49,165 nucleotides of DNA, from assembly GCA_963603285.1 (NCBI GenBank), contig CAVCMG010000021.1, forward strand, positions 1-49,165. Direction: 5' to 3'. Below are positions 1 through 6,734 of the stretch, one piece after another. A program made the position numbers and the translations under genes. Under the pieces are notes generated by a model. The model searched no databases and had not been told where the DNA came from. It saw nothing but the letters and a program-made list of their open reading frames with translations. The stretch is from UBA11957 sp963603285 (GTDB taxonomy: Bacteria > Bacillota > Clostridia > Lachnospirales > Lachnospiraceae). Within the stretch, counting starts at the first letter, position 1, and the number at the start of each line of letters is the position of its first letter.

Positions 1-12
1 ACTTATTAACCA

Positions 13-34
13 AGATACATGTATTTATGTATCT
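13..34. repeat. 8-bp inverted repeat upstream of the amidase gene
   Basis: AGATACAT at 13-20 is repeated inverted as ATGTATCT at 27-34, with a 6-base loop. It lies about 15 bases before the ribosome binding site of the first gene. It could be an operator or a transcript hairpin. No promoter that fits it can be assigned, because the window starts here. Confidence 0.4.
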
Positions 35-61
35 AAAAGATATTATACGAGGAGATTGGAA

Positions 62-853
62 ATGAAGATAGCATTGGCACAGATGTCCATGACGGACAGT
101 ATACAGCAAAATCTGGAAACCTCATTGCGTTTTTGTGAAGCTGCAGCAGGGAGTGACCTTTTATTTTTCCCGGAAATACAGTTATCGCCGTTTTTTCCCC
201 AGTATGAGAAGCGGGATGTGGACAGATATTGTCTGCAAAAGGATGCTGTGGAAATCGCAAGACTGGCGGAGATGGCGAAACGGTATGGCTATTATTTGTC
301 GCCAAATGTGTATCTGGAGATAGAAAAGCAGCGGTACGACACATCACTTTGGATCACGCCGGACGGACAGGTGGCGGATATGGCAAAGATGGTACATATT
401 GCCCAGGCGAAGCAGTTTTATGAGCAGGACTATTATACGCCGTCGGATGATGGGTTTAAGGTGTTTGATACGCCGTTTGGAAAAATCGGTATCGTGATCT
501 GTTATGACCGGCATCTGCCGGAAAGTATCCGGACCTGTGTGCTGAAAGGCGCTGATCTGATCCTGATCCCGACAGCCAATACGAAAGCGGAGCCGATGGA
601 GATGTTTGCCTGGGAAATCCGTGTGCAGGCCATGCAGAATCAGGTGTTTATTGCCATGTGTAACCGGGTGGGGACCGAAGATGCCATGGTGTTTGCGGGA
701 GAATCCTTGGTGGTGCATCCAAGCGGGGATGTGCTGGTTAAAGCCGATGACAGGGAGCAGCTTCTGACCTGTGAGATCGACCTGCGGGAAGCAGAGGAAT
801 GGAGAGACAGAGTGCCCTATCTGGGGACCAGACGGCCGGAGTGGTATCTGTGA
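62..853 (+). CDS. Carbon-nitrogen hydrolase (nitrilase superfamily amidase)
   Basis: This 263-residue protein belongs to the nitrilase superfamily, which hydrolyses non-peptide C-N bonds (amides, carbamoyl compounds) in the cytoplasm. The Glu-Lys-Cys triad is visible: E38 in LLFFPEIQ, K109 in AKMVH, and C147 in GIVICYDRHLPES. Length and the alternating strand/helix pattern fit a single catalytic domain with no fused ligase. An in-frame TTG exists at 56, but the ATG at 62 is chosen because GGAG at 51-54 sits seven bases before it. The gene stands alone. Ten bases after its stop lies a 35-bp repeat that recurs at 6611. The substrate cannot be told from sequence; N-carbamoylputrescine amidase-like or omega-amidase-like activity are both possible. 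Confidence 0.88.
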   Translation: MKIALAQMSMTDSIQQNLETSLRFCEAAAGSDLLFFPEIQLSPFFPQYEKRDVDRYCLQKDAVEIARLAEMAKRYGYYLSPNVYLEIEKQRYDTSLWITPDGQVADMAKMVHIAQAKQFYEQDYYTPSDDGFKVFDTPFGKIGIVICYDRHLPESIRTCVLKGADLILIPTANTKAEPMEMFAWEIRVQAMQNQVFIAMCNRVGTEDAMVFAGESLVVHPSGDVLVKADDREQLLTCEIDLREAEEWRDRVPYLGTRRPEWYL

Positions 854-862
854 AGTACGCTT

Positions 863-897
863 CTGAAAACTATAACGGATGCCAGGATTCCGATATT
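863..897 (+). repeat. 35-bp dispersed repeat, copy 1
   Basis: The block beginning CTGAAAACTATAACGG and ending GATTCCGATATT matches 6611-6645 with two differences. Here it is followed at 898-909 by GGCCGGAAGAAC, which equals the last coding bases of the reductase gene at 8155-8166. This suggests that a whole gene was deleted from this copy of the locus. Confidence 0.75.
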
Positions 898-945
898 GGC
901 CGGAAGAACAAAAAGGAACCGAAATGACAGAAAAGAGGGATTTCT

Positions 946-1455
946 ATGGAACATGAAGACTATGTGAAAGCAATCGAACACTGGAAACCAGTCGACGCTG
1001 CGGCGGTAAAAATGCCGGATGAGAAGCTGAAAGCAGCAATCGAGGAATATATCTGTAAAAATAATATCTGTGCCCTGGCCACAGGTTCCGGCAGCCAGAT
1101 CCGTAACACACCGATCGAATACAGCTATCACGATGGGGCGTTCTGGATGTTTTCTGAAGGCGGAGAAAAATTTATCGGCCTGGAAAAGAATAAGCAGGTG
1201 TGCCTGGCGATTTTCGACGGCTATGCCGGTTTTAGAAAACTGAAAGGTATGCAGGTACAGGGAGAAGCCGATATCATTGAACCGTTTTCAGAGGAATATA
1301 TAGCTGCAGCTGCCTTTAAAAAGATTCCTATAGAAGCACTGAAAAAGCTTCCGCAGACAATGTATCTGATCAAAGTAGTACCGGAGCGGATTGATTTTCT
1401 GAATTCGGATTTTAAGAAGGATGGGTATGGAAGCAGGCAGGAACTGTGTTTATAA
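946..1455 (+). CDS. Pyridoxamine 5'-phosphate oxidase-like flavin split-barrel protein, copy 1
   Basis: This 169-residue protein has the pattern of the PNPOx-like FMN-binding split-barrel family. Its core reads NNICALATGSG, then RNTPIEYSYHDGAFWMFSEGG and an MQVQGEADI strand. Members bind FMN, F420 or haem, so the exact reaction is unknown. An RBS (GAGGG) lies just upstream. A second copy sits at 8244-8753. The copies differ at about eight positions, all in the first 144 bases or the last 13; bases 1090-1442 are identical. Such a distribution suggests a recent duplication or gene conversion. A strong terminator follows directly. The family call is reasonably secure; the physiological role is not. 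Confidence 0.8.
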   Translation: MEHEDYVKAIEHWKPVDAAAVKMPDEKLKAAIEEYICKNNICALATGSGSQIRNTPIEYSYHDGAFWMFSEGGEKFIGLEKNKQVCLAIFDGYAGFRKLKGMQVQGEADIIEPFSEEYIAAAAFKKIPIEALKKLPQTMYLIKVVPERIDFLNSDFKKDGYGSRQELCL

Positions 1456-1458
1456 GAC

Positions 1459-1491
1459 AAGGGGGGGACGGAAACGTCCCCCTTGGTTTTT
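1459..1491 (+). terminator. Rho-independent terminator after split-barrel copy 1
   Basis: A G-rich arm at 1459-1470 pairs with CGTCCCCCTT at 1475-1484 around a GAAA tetraloop and is followed by a T run at 1487-1491. Copy 2 of the gene lacks this terminator; Rpn debris follows it instead. Confidence 0.85.
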
Positions 1492-1556
1492 GAGTGAATA
1501 AGTAATGTCATTTAAGGTCGGGTATATGGAAGCGCGCATGCTGTCAGATGTATTAG

Positions 1557-1886
1557 TTAAAGCTGTTGAATCATATTCGTAATGATATGCAGTAATTGCT
1601 GTTTATCTGTAAGTTCTTTTTCAAGTTGCTGTTGCTTACATTCAAGGGCCTCTTTAAGAACAGGTGCTGGAGCATCTATGATTTTTTTGATCTCTTTGAG
1701 GGAGAAGCCCATATCCTGAAATAATCGTATCTTTTTGATTCTGTTTTTAGCATTTTCATCATAGAGCAAATGTCCGTAAATATTTTTACCGGTGGCTTTG
1801 ACGAGGCCAATTGCCTCGTAGCCCTGGACAGCTCTTCTGGAAACACCTGTTGTTGTACATATTTCCCGTAGTGTCATTGCATTCAT
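1557..1886 (-). CDS. MerR-family transcriptional regulator
   Basis: This 109-residue regulator has an N-terminal winged helix-turn-helix (TLREICTTTGVSRRAVQGYEAIGL, residues about 5-28), a second DNA-contact segment (GHLLYDENAKNRIKKIRLFQDMGFSLKEIKKII), and a C-terminal coiled coil (residues 75-105) for dimerisation. No cysteine cluster or drug-binding domain is present, so it is a short member and not a metal sensor of the MerR/CueR type. The start is the ATG preceded by AGAGAGG. It is divergent from the DUF4230 cassette. Its own promoter and that of the cassette share the same -35/operator half (TTGACTGCACGT). I therefore infer that it controls both itself and the cassette. Confidence 0.88.
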   Translation of the reverse strand: MNAMTLREICTTTGVSRRAVQGYEAIGLVKATGKNIYGHLLYDENAKNRIKKIRLFQDMGFSLKEIKKIIDAPAPVLKEALECKQQQLEKELTDKQQLLHIITNMIQQL

Positions 1887-1903
1887 CCATTTACCTCTCT
1901 GAT

Positions 1904-1933
1904 AGCCTAAAATTGCACGTTACGTGCAGTCAA
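1904..1933 (-). promoter_or_regulatory. merR promoter with palindromic operator
   Basis: On the minus strand, TTGACT (1928-1933) and TAGGCT (1904-1909) are separated by 18 bases. The spacer contains the perfect odd palindrome GCACGT-T-ACGTGC (1915-1927). A dyad inside an elongated spacer is the classical arrangement for MerR-family operators. Confidence 0.65.
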
Positions 1934-2041
1934 TAGTGAACATGCATCGGATAGACAGCAGAGCGGCTTCCATTAGAGGAAATGTAAATTTCGCGAAAGT
2001 AAGAAAATGGGAGAAATTGTGCAAGATAGTTGACTGCACGT
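1922..2041. repeat. 12-bp inverted repeat joining the two divergent promoters
   Basis: ACGTGCAGTCAA at 1922-1933 is the exact reverse complement of TTGACTGCACGT at 2030-2041. Each arm is the -35 box plus operator half of one of the two divergent promoters. Confidence 0.75.
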
Positions 2042-2059
2042 CAGGTACAGCGATATGAT
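2030..2059 (+). promoter_or_regulatory. Promoter/operator of the DUF4230 cassette
   Basis: TTGACT (2030-2035) and TATGAT (2054-2059) are 18 bases apart. The first spacer bases GCACGT repeat those of the merR promoter, giving TTGACTGCACGT in both directions. The second half (CAGGTAC) is a weaker version of the dyad seen at the merR promoter. This fits one regulator binding both sites with different affinity. Confidence 0.65.
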
Positions 2060-2101
2060 AAAAGCAGGTTTTTACAACAAAAGATAAAGAGGGAAGGTAC
2101 A

Positions 2102-2686
2102 ATGGTGAAAGCAAGCAAGAATATAGTGAAACTCGTAGTTGGTATACTTGTTATTTGCGTAATTGTGACGGTGATATTAGGATTATGCGGACGATTAAAG
2201 CAGGATAGAGAACCAGAAATTATTACCAAAACGACATTGGAAAAGATTATTAATGTGAGTGAATTGTCTACTTTTGAAGCTACCTATAATGGAATAGCTA
2301 AGGTTATGAATGAAGAAAAACCGGAAAATGTGGATTATTACGTTTATTATGAAGCAAAGGTAAAGGCTGGTATTGATTTTGAAAAGGTAGAGGTAACTGT
2401 TGATAATGAACAAAAGATAGTTACTGTGACTCTTCCAAATGTGCAAATTAATGATATAAATGTAGATATCGCTTCGCTGGATTATATATTTGAAAATAAA
2501 AAAGCAGATACATCTACGATATCTGAGACGGCTTATAAAGAATGTATTGAAGATGTAACGGAAGAAAGCAAAAATACACAGGCTATCTACACACTTGCCC
2601 AGCAAAATGCAAGAAATGTTATTGAAGCACTTGTTAAACCATTTATTGAGCAATTGGACGAAGAATATACATTAGAGGTTAAGTAA
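2102..2686 (+). CDS. DUF4230 membrane-anchored protein
   Basis: This 194-residue protein has one N-terminal membrane segment (residues 9-27, VKLVVGILVICVIVTVILGL) followed by an extracytoplasmic domain that I recognise as DUF4230. Typical features are an early helical segment (LEKIINVSELSTFEATY), the strand block YVYYEAKVKAGIDF, VTVTLPNVQIN, and a long C-terminal helix. The start is the ATG at 2102 behind AGAGGGAAGG; the reading frame is open further upstream but has no SD there. It is the first gene of the cassette and lies 12 bases before a second DUF4230 gene. The biochemical function of the family is not known to me. Base composition here is clearly more AT-rich than in the genes beyond 9.8 kb. 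Confidence 0.85.
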   Translation: MVKASKNIVKLVVGILVICVIVTVILGLCGRLKQDREPEIITKTTLEKIINVSELSTFEATYNGIAKVMNEEKPENVDYYVYYEAKVKAGIDFEKVEVTVDNEQKIVTVTLPNVQINDINVDIASLDYIFENKKADTSTISETAYKECIEDVTEESKNTQAIYTLAQQNARNVIEALVKPFIEQLDEEYTLEVK

Positions 2687-2698
2687 GAGGAAGAGAAT

Positions 2699-3346
2699 AT
2701 GAAAAAGATTACAAAAATAAGCGTTATGCTGGCTGTATGTTTGCTGTGTACTGCATGTGGAAAAAAAGAGAATACACAAAAAGAGATGTCGCCTCAGACA
2801 TCCCAGATGAAAGCAATCTGCGAGTTGGCCACAATGGATTGTTATTATCACAATGTTGCGAAATATACAAAGGAAGATGCAGAAGGAATGTTATGGTGGA
2901 AAAAAGACATGAAATTCTGGATCGAATATGCAGGTGTAGTTACGGTAGGAGTGGATGTATCGCAGGTTAATATGGAAATCGACAATGATGTAGTTACTAT
3001 ATCTATACCACCGGCAAAGGTTCTGAGTGGAAAGGTAGATGAGACTACACTGACAAAAGATTCTTATATTGTAGCAAAAGACTCCGCAAAGATAGGCGCA
3101 GAACAGGAAAAGGAGGCGTTTAGTGAAGCCCAGAGTAAAATGATAGAAGCTGCAAGTAAGGATACGACCCTGCTGGCAAATGCACAGCAAAGAGCACAGA
3201 AACTTTTGGAAGATTATGTGAATAATATTGGGGATGCAGTTGGCAAAGAATATAAAATCAAATGGATCTATGTGGATTCCGCAGATACTGCAGAGACAAC
3301 ACAGGAATCATCTACGGTGACACAGAGTGAAGAACAGGAGGATTAA
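2699..3346 (+). CDS. DUF4230 lipoprotein
   Basis: This 215-residue protein begins with a lipoprotein signal peptide: a charged MKKITK start, a hydrophobic stretch, and the lipobox LCTAC with Cys20. The mature part repeats the DUF4230 plan of the preceding gene: MKAICELATMDCYYHNV, then FWIEYAGVVTVGVDVSQV and VTISIPPAKVLSGKVD, then a long helix. It adds a tryptophan-rich insertion (MLWWKKDMKFW) and an acidic, Ser/Thr-rich tail of about 25 residues. So two paralogues are made from one transcript, one held by a membrane helix and one by lipid. They may form a heteromer on the outer face of the membrane (inference). Confidence 0.85.
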   Translation: MKKITKISVMLAVCLLCTACGKKENTQKEMSPQTSQMKAICELATMDCYYHNVAKYTKEDAEGMLWWKKDMKFWIEYAGVVTVGVDVSQVNMEIDNDVVTISIPPAKVLSGKVDETTLTKDSYIVAKDSAKIGAEQEKEAFSEAQSKMIEAASKDTTLLANAQQRAQKLLEDYVNNIGDAVGKEYKIKWIYVDSADTAETTQESSTVTQSEEQED

Positions 3347-3375
3347 CTGAAAGTCTGGATAGGAGAGCATTACAT

Positions 3376-4380
3376 ATGGCTGACAAAAAGTTCTTTAGCA
3401 ATATAAAATCAACGGCTCAAAAGGCTGTGGCTTCTATTGATATGGAATCTATAAAAGAAAAGACAGTAGAAGCAACAGATGTAATGAAATCAAAAGCAAT
3501 TGAAGTGAAAGACACGGCGATGTCTGCAAAAGAAGATTTGATGGAAAAACTTGGTGAATTAGATCGAATGCTTCAGAGTTCTATTACAGAGTACAACGAT
3601 GCCTATACACTTATGAATGACAAAGGTGTACAGCTCTATATTGAACGTTGCAGAGCAGTCGATACGGTTTCGTTTGTTGAAAATCTGATAAATAGTATTG
3701 CCAATCGGCCTAAAACTTTTGATGCTGATTTTGAAGAGATTGCGTCTGACAGAAAAAAATTTACAGATTCCTGTGAATTTGCAAATAAGGAACTTCAGGA
3801 AGCAAGAAAGGCAGCTACAGGTGCCGGTGCAGGTCTTGCAGCCGGTGCATCAGTTGCATTTATGGCACCAACGGCAGCAATGTGGATTGCAACAACATTT
3901 GGAACTGCCTCGACAGGCGCCGCAATTTCAACATTATCTGGTGCAGCAGCTACAAACGCTGCATTAGCCTGGTTGGGTGGCGGTGCGGTGACAGCTGGCG
4001 GTGGAGGCATGATAACCGGACAGGCATTTTTAGCACTGGCAGGACCGGTTGGTTGGACAATTGCCGGGGCAACTCTCCTGTCATCCATTTTGATTTTTAC
4101 GAGTAAAAAAGCAAAATTAAATAAGCAAAAAAATCAAGAAATTCAGGCCATCAAAGATAATACGGAACAGATTAAGGAGATGGATGCAAAAATTGAAGCA
4201 CTTCTTGATGAAACGAAAATAATCCGTAATAGCCTTAATCAAATGCTGTTAAAAACGCTTCCGTTTTTTGGTACAGATTATTTGTCTCTTTCCACAGACC
4301 AGAAATATTTATTAGGTGCTGTCGTTAATAATACTAAAACAATGGCTGCAATGTTCGAAAGAACGATCGGAGAAGAATGA
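3376..4380 (+). CDS. Coiled-coil / glycine-zipper membrane protein, function unknown
   Basis: This 334-residue protein has three parts. Residues 1-145 are charged and helical, with KVKDTAMSAKEDLMEKL-like amphipathic repeats. Residues 147-243 are almost entirely Ala/Gly/Thr and hydrophobic (GAGAGLAAGASVAF, AALAWLGGGAVTAGGGGM, ALAGPVGWTIAG), dense in GxxxG spacing. Residues 245-334 return to a charged coiled coil. No signal peptide is present. This layout, two soluble helical arms around a hydrophobic glycine-zipper hairpin, resembles membrane-inserting alpha-helical proteins, but I recognise no named family. It has an RBS (AGGAGA) and overlaps the next gene by ATGA, implying coupled translation. 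Confidence 0.8.
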   Translation: MADKKFFSNIKSTAQKAVASIDMESIKEKTVEATDVMKSKAIEVKDTAMSAKEDLMEKLGELDRMLQSSITEYNDAYTLMNDKGVQLYIERCRAVDTVSFVENLINSIANRPKTFDADFEEIASDRKKFTDSCEFANKELQEARKAATGAGAGLAAGASVAFMAPTAAMWIATTFGTASTGAAISTLSGAAATNAALAWLGGGAVTAGGGGMITGQAFLALAGPVGWTIAGATLLSSILIFTSKKAKLNKQKNQEIQAIKDNTEQIKEMDAKIEALLDETKIIRNSLNQMLLKTLPFFGTDYLSLSTDQKYLLGAVVNNTKTMAAMFERTIGEE

Positions 4381-5252
4381 TGCAAATTGAGTTGGAGGCT
4401 TATGTGAAAAATCTGGCAATTGATCAGCTGATTAAAACCCCGGCTGGTGTGCAACTCCAGAGTGCAGTGGATACATTGGAAAATATACGGGAACAAGTCG
4501 GTGCAATTTATAAAAAGAAAGATGAGCTGGGCATGACGAGTCTAAAGGCTATTACTGGTATCGTCTTTGCAACATTGAAAAAATTAGCTGAAGGAAAGAA
4601 CATTTCCGAGTTAAATCAAGATGACTGGAAAGATATTGCACAGGTGGCCTGTAATTATGCTATTGTTGCAGATGATCGAAGGTATTCAATGTTTGTATTT
4701 GGATTATATGAACAATATATTTTGAATTCCGTAGAAATAATACAGAATATTGTCCCGGCAGATGTTATTAATGCTATCAGAGGATTAGCAGATGAACTTC
4801 ATAGAAAATCTGAAATGTTTTTAAATAATGAAATTTCTGAAGTGGTTTATACAGAAGAGTGTCTTTGGATCAGCTTAGAGGCAATGATTAAATTAATTGC
4901 TTCTACGGTATTCTTATCGGGAAGCAGAGAATTGGCAGAATGGGCACAAGCATTATCAATATATACTTTTGAATATGGAAGAATGATTCTTTACAGGAAA
5001 GAACAGGAAATTGTCAATGCGTATATCGAAAATCAGTATCAATTGGATAAAAAACTGGAAGAAAAATATACAGCGTTTTTAAATGAACTTCAAAAACAGG
5101 TAGAGCAGTTTAACGTATGTATTGAAAATGCGTTTGTAGAAGATTTTAGAGAGTGTTATATGAATTCAATTCAGCTTGCATTATCGGTAGGAGTGAATGA
5201 AAATGAAATTTTAAAGAATACACAAGATATCGATGATTTTTTCCTGAAATAG
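4377..5252 (+). CDS. Helical protein of the DUF4230 cassette, function unknown
   Basis: This 291-residue protein is predicted all-helical and soluble, with no signal peptide and only short hydrophobic stretches (around residues 160-175). Residues 205-245 look like a coiled coil (KEQEIVNAYIENQYQLDKKLEEKYTAF-type heptads). The start overlaps the preceding stop as ATGA, so it is almost certainly translationally coupled to the glycine-zipper protein and may be its partner. I do not recognise a family. It is the last gene of the cassette; no clear terminator is seen before the next promoter at 5332. Confidence 0.8.
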   Translation: MMQIELEAYVKNLAIDQLIKTPAGVQLQSAVDTLENIREQVGAIYKKKDELGMTSLKAITGIVFATLKKLAEGKNISELNQDDWKDIAQVACNYAIVADDRRYSMFVFGLYEQYILNSVEIIQNIVPADVINAIRGLADELHRKSEMFLNNEISEVVYTEECLWISLEAMIKLIASTVFLSGSRELAEWAQALSIYTFEYGRMILYRKEQEIVNAYIENQYQLDKKLEEKYTAFLNELQKQVEQFNVCIENAFVEDFRECYMNSIQLALSVGVNENEILKNTQDIDDFFLK

Positions 5253-5331
5253 CGATTAAAAATTTTAGATCGTAATTATTTAAAGTGGTATATTGTAAAT
5301 AATAAAGATTAGAAAAATAGAATATTGAGTG

Positions 5332-5359
5332 TTGACATATGATAAATTTCTGATATTAT
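5332..5359 (+). promoter_or_regulatory. Promoter of the split Rpn gene
   Basis: TTGACA (5332-5337) and TATTAT (5354-5359) are separated by 16 bases, and transcription would start near 5366. The leader of about 180 bases to the gene contains a small hairpin (AATTGAT 5492-5498 / ATCAATT 5507-5513). Nothing else is recognised in the 296-base gap 5253-5548. Confidence 0.65.
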
Positions 5360-5548
5360 AAAGGTATAGCAAAGATATCACATCTTTTATTTCTATGTAC
5401 TGTCATTCGGCAGAAGATTTCAACGAGAAAACAAAAAAATAAGGAAAGCATGGATATGCGAAGGGAAATGGGGCATATGTTTCTGTGAACAAATTGATGA
5501 AAGGGTATCAATTCGTCCTTGGTGTATCTTGCGGGAAAGGGGACGTTT

Positions 5549-6247
5549 ATGACAACGACATGGATGAATGAACAGCAGGATGTTATGCCGGAATTTGAAA
5601 ATCCATATAAGCCAAAGGAAAATCGGGAGGTAAAAAACAGTGTGCTGCTGGATCTGTTTTGTGAGCATGAGACAGCGAGGCAAAATGAAATTGCTTTGTA
5701 CAATGCCCTGCACGACGTGAAATTACCGGATGATACGGTGGTGAACAAGGTTAGGGTAAATAATACGGTATACCTGAATTTTAAAAATGATATTTCATTT
5801 GGAATCAACGGAAAGGTAATCGTGCTGTGTGAACATCAGTCTACAATCAACAATAATATGCCACTCAGGGATCTTTTGTATATCGGCAGGATCTTTGAAC
5901 AGGTAGTGCCGATAAAGGACAGATATAAACGAGGGCTTGTGAAACTTCCGGTGCCGGAGTTTTATACTTTCTACAATGGAAAAGCAGCTATGAAGAAAGA
6001 GAAGGTGTTGAAATTATCGGATGCCTATCTGCTGCAGCCAGACGATCCGATGCTGGAGTTGGCGGTGAAGGTAATCAATATTAATACAAAAGCCAGGCAT
6101 CCGCTGCTGGAAAAATGCGATGTGATGCGACAGTACAGTATATTTATAGATACGATTCGGAAGTATCAGGAAGCCGGGGATACAGAGCCATATAAATCTG
6201 CGATTCAGGAATGTATTGAGAAAGATATTCTGGCAAAGTATCTCTGA
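5549..6247 (+). CDS. Rpn-family PD-(D/E)XK nuclease, N-terminal part, cut off by an in-frame TGA
   Basis: The 232 codons carry the nuclease portion of an Rpn (recombination-promoting nuclease, formerly 'transposase 31'-like) protein. FKNDISFGINGKVIVLCEHQST holds the catalytic Asp and the E-x-Q of the PD-(D/E)XK fold, followed by the YIGRIFEQVV helix. The start at 5549 has GGAAAGGGGA upstream. The frame stays open past the TGA at 6245-6247 to 6553. A related fragment at 8754 reads CGG-AAA-AAC where this copy has TGA-GAA-AAT, so the stop is most simply a CGA-to-TGA change. The gene could be a pseudogene. Alternatively it is functionally split, because the downstream part has its own ribosome binding site. 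Confidence 0.8.
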   Translation: MTTTWMNEQQDVMPEFENPYKPKENREVKNSVLLDLFCEHETARQNEIALYNALHDVKLPDDTVVNKVRVNNTVYLNFKNDISFGINGKVIVLCEHQSTINNNMPLRDLLYIGRIFEQVVPIKDRYKRGLVKLPVPEFYTFYNGKAAMKKEKVLKLSDAYLLQPDDPMLELAVKVININTKARHPLLEKCDVMRQYSIFIDTIRKYQEAGDTEPYKSAIQECIEKDILAKYL

Positions 6248-6271
6248 GAAAATGGGAGTGAGGTGATCAAT

Positions 6272-6553
6272 ATGTTACAGGCAGAATATGATTATGAAAT
6301 GGATATTGAGGTGCAGAGAGAAGAAGCTTTCGAAGAAGGCAAAGTTTGTGGAAAAACTCGTGGCAAAATAGAGGAAAAGACGCAGTGTATTTTAGAAATT
6401 TTATGGATGAAAGGTAAGGTACAGCCGGTGCTTAAACAGAAAATTTGCGAAGAAAATAATATAGATACATTAGCGAACTGGTTTACACTGGCATTGAGAA
6501 GCAATACGGTGGATGGTTTTGCAAAAGCAATAGAGTGCAGTGGAAAATTTTAA
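6272..6553 (+). CDS. C-terminal domain of Rpn protein as separate small ORF (RpnS-like candidate)
   Basis: This 93-residue product begins at an ATG preceded by GAGGTGATC with about six bases of spacing, a strong SD. It lies 24 bases after the TGA that truncates the nuclease part and is in the same frame. The sequence is charged and helical (YEMDIEVQREEAFEEGK, then a helical ILEILWMKGKVQ segment). Small proteins made from internal starts in Rpn genes have been reported to neutralise the full-length nuclease in enterobacteria (RpnS). This layout fits that idea but is not proof. The same SD-ATG pair is kept in the fragment at 8845. Confidence 0.6.
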   Translation: MLQAEYDYEMDIEVQREEAFEEGKVCGKTRGKIEEKTQCILEILWMKGKVQPVLKQKICEENNIDTLANWFTLALRSNTVDGFAKAIECSGKF

Positions 6554-6566
6554 AAACAGGAGAGAT

Positions 6567-6614
6567 ATGGAAGTTTATAAACATACCATTGAGGAGTGTA
6601 TGAAAAATATCTGA
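6567..6614 (+). pseudogene. 16-codon remnant of an Rpn gene
   Basis: Reads MEVYKHTIEECMKNI-stop. It aligns with EPYKSAIQECIEKDIL of the split Rpn gene and EAYKHAIEECIGKDIL of the fragment at 8754. Homology breaks within a few codons on each side. It overlaps the start of repeat copy 2 by four bases. Confidence 0.7.
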
Positions 6615-6645
6615 AAACTATAACGGGTGCTAGGATTCCGATATT
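6611..6645 (+). repeat. 35-bp dispersed repeat, copy 2
   Basis: Matches 863-897 with two differences. In this copy it precedes an intact reductase gene and then split-barrel copy 2. In copy 1 the split-barrel gene follows almost directly. Confidence 0.75.
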
Positions 6646-6734
6646 ATACGGGCTGCCTTTTGGCATGGTAGAATATGCGTATTCTAAAGAAAAAGATTCG
6701 CCAGAGTGCAAGACCGGGATAAGGAGGAAACCAT

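Noticed and set aside
3795..4088. Minus-strand open frame rich in Ala/Pro opposite the glycine-zipper gene
   Set aside because: It is a by-product of the GC-rich Gly/Ala codons on the plus strand, has no SD, and lies wholly inside a well-supported gene.
6245..6247. TGA within the Rpn frame read as selenocysteine or a recoding site
   Set aside because: No SECIS-like hairpin follows, the family has no selenocysteine, and the related fragment has an arginine codon there. A nonsense change is simpler.
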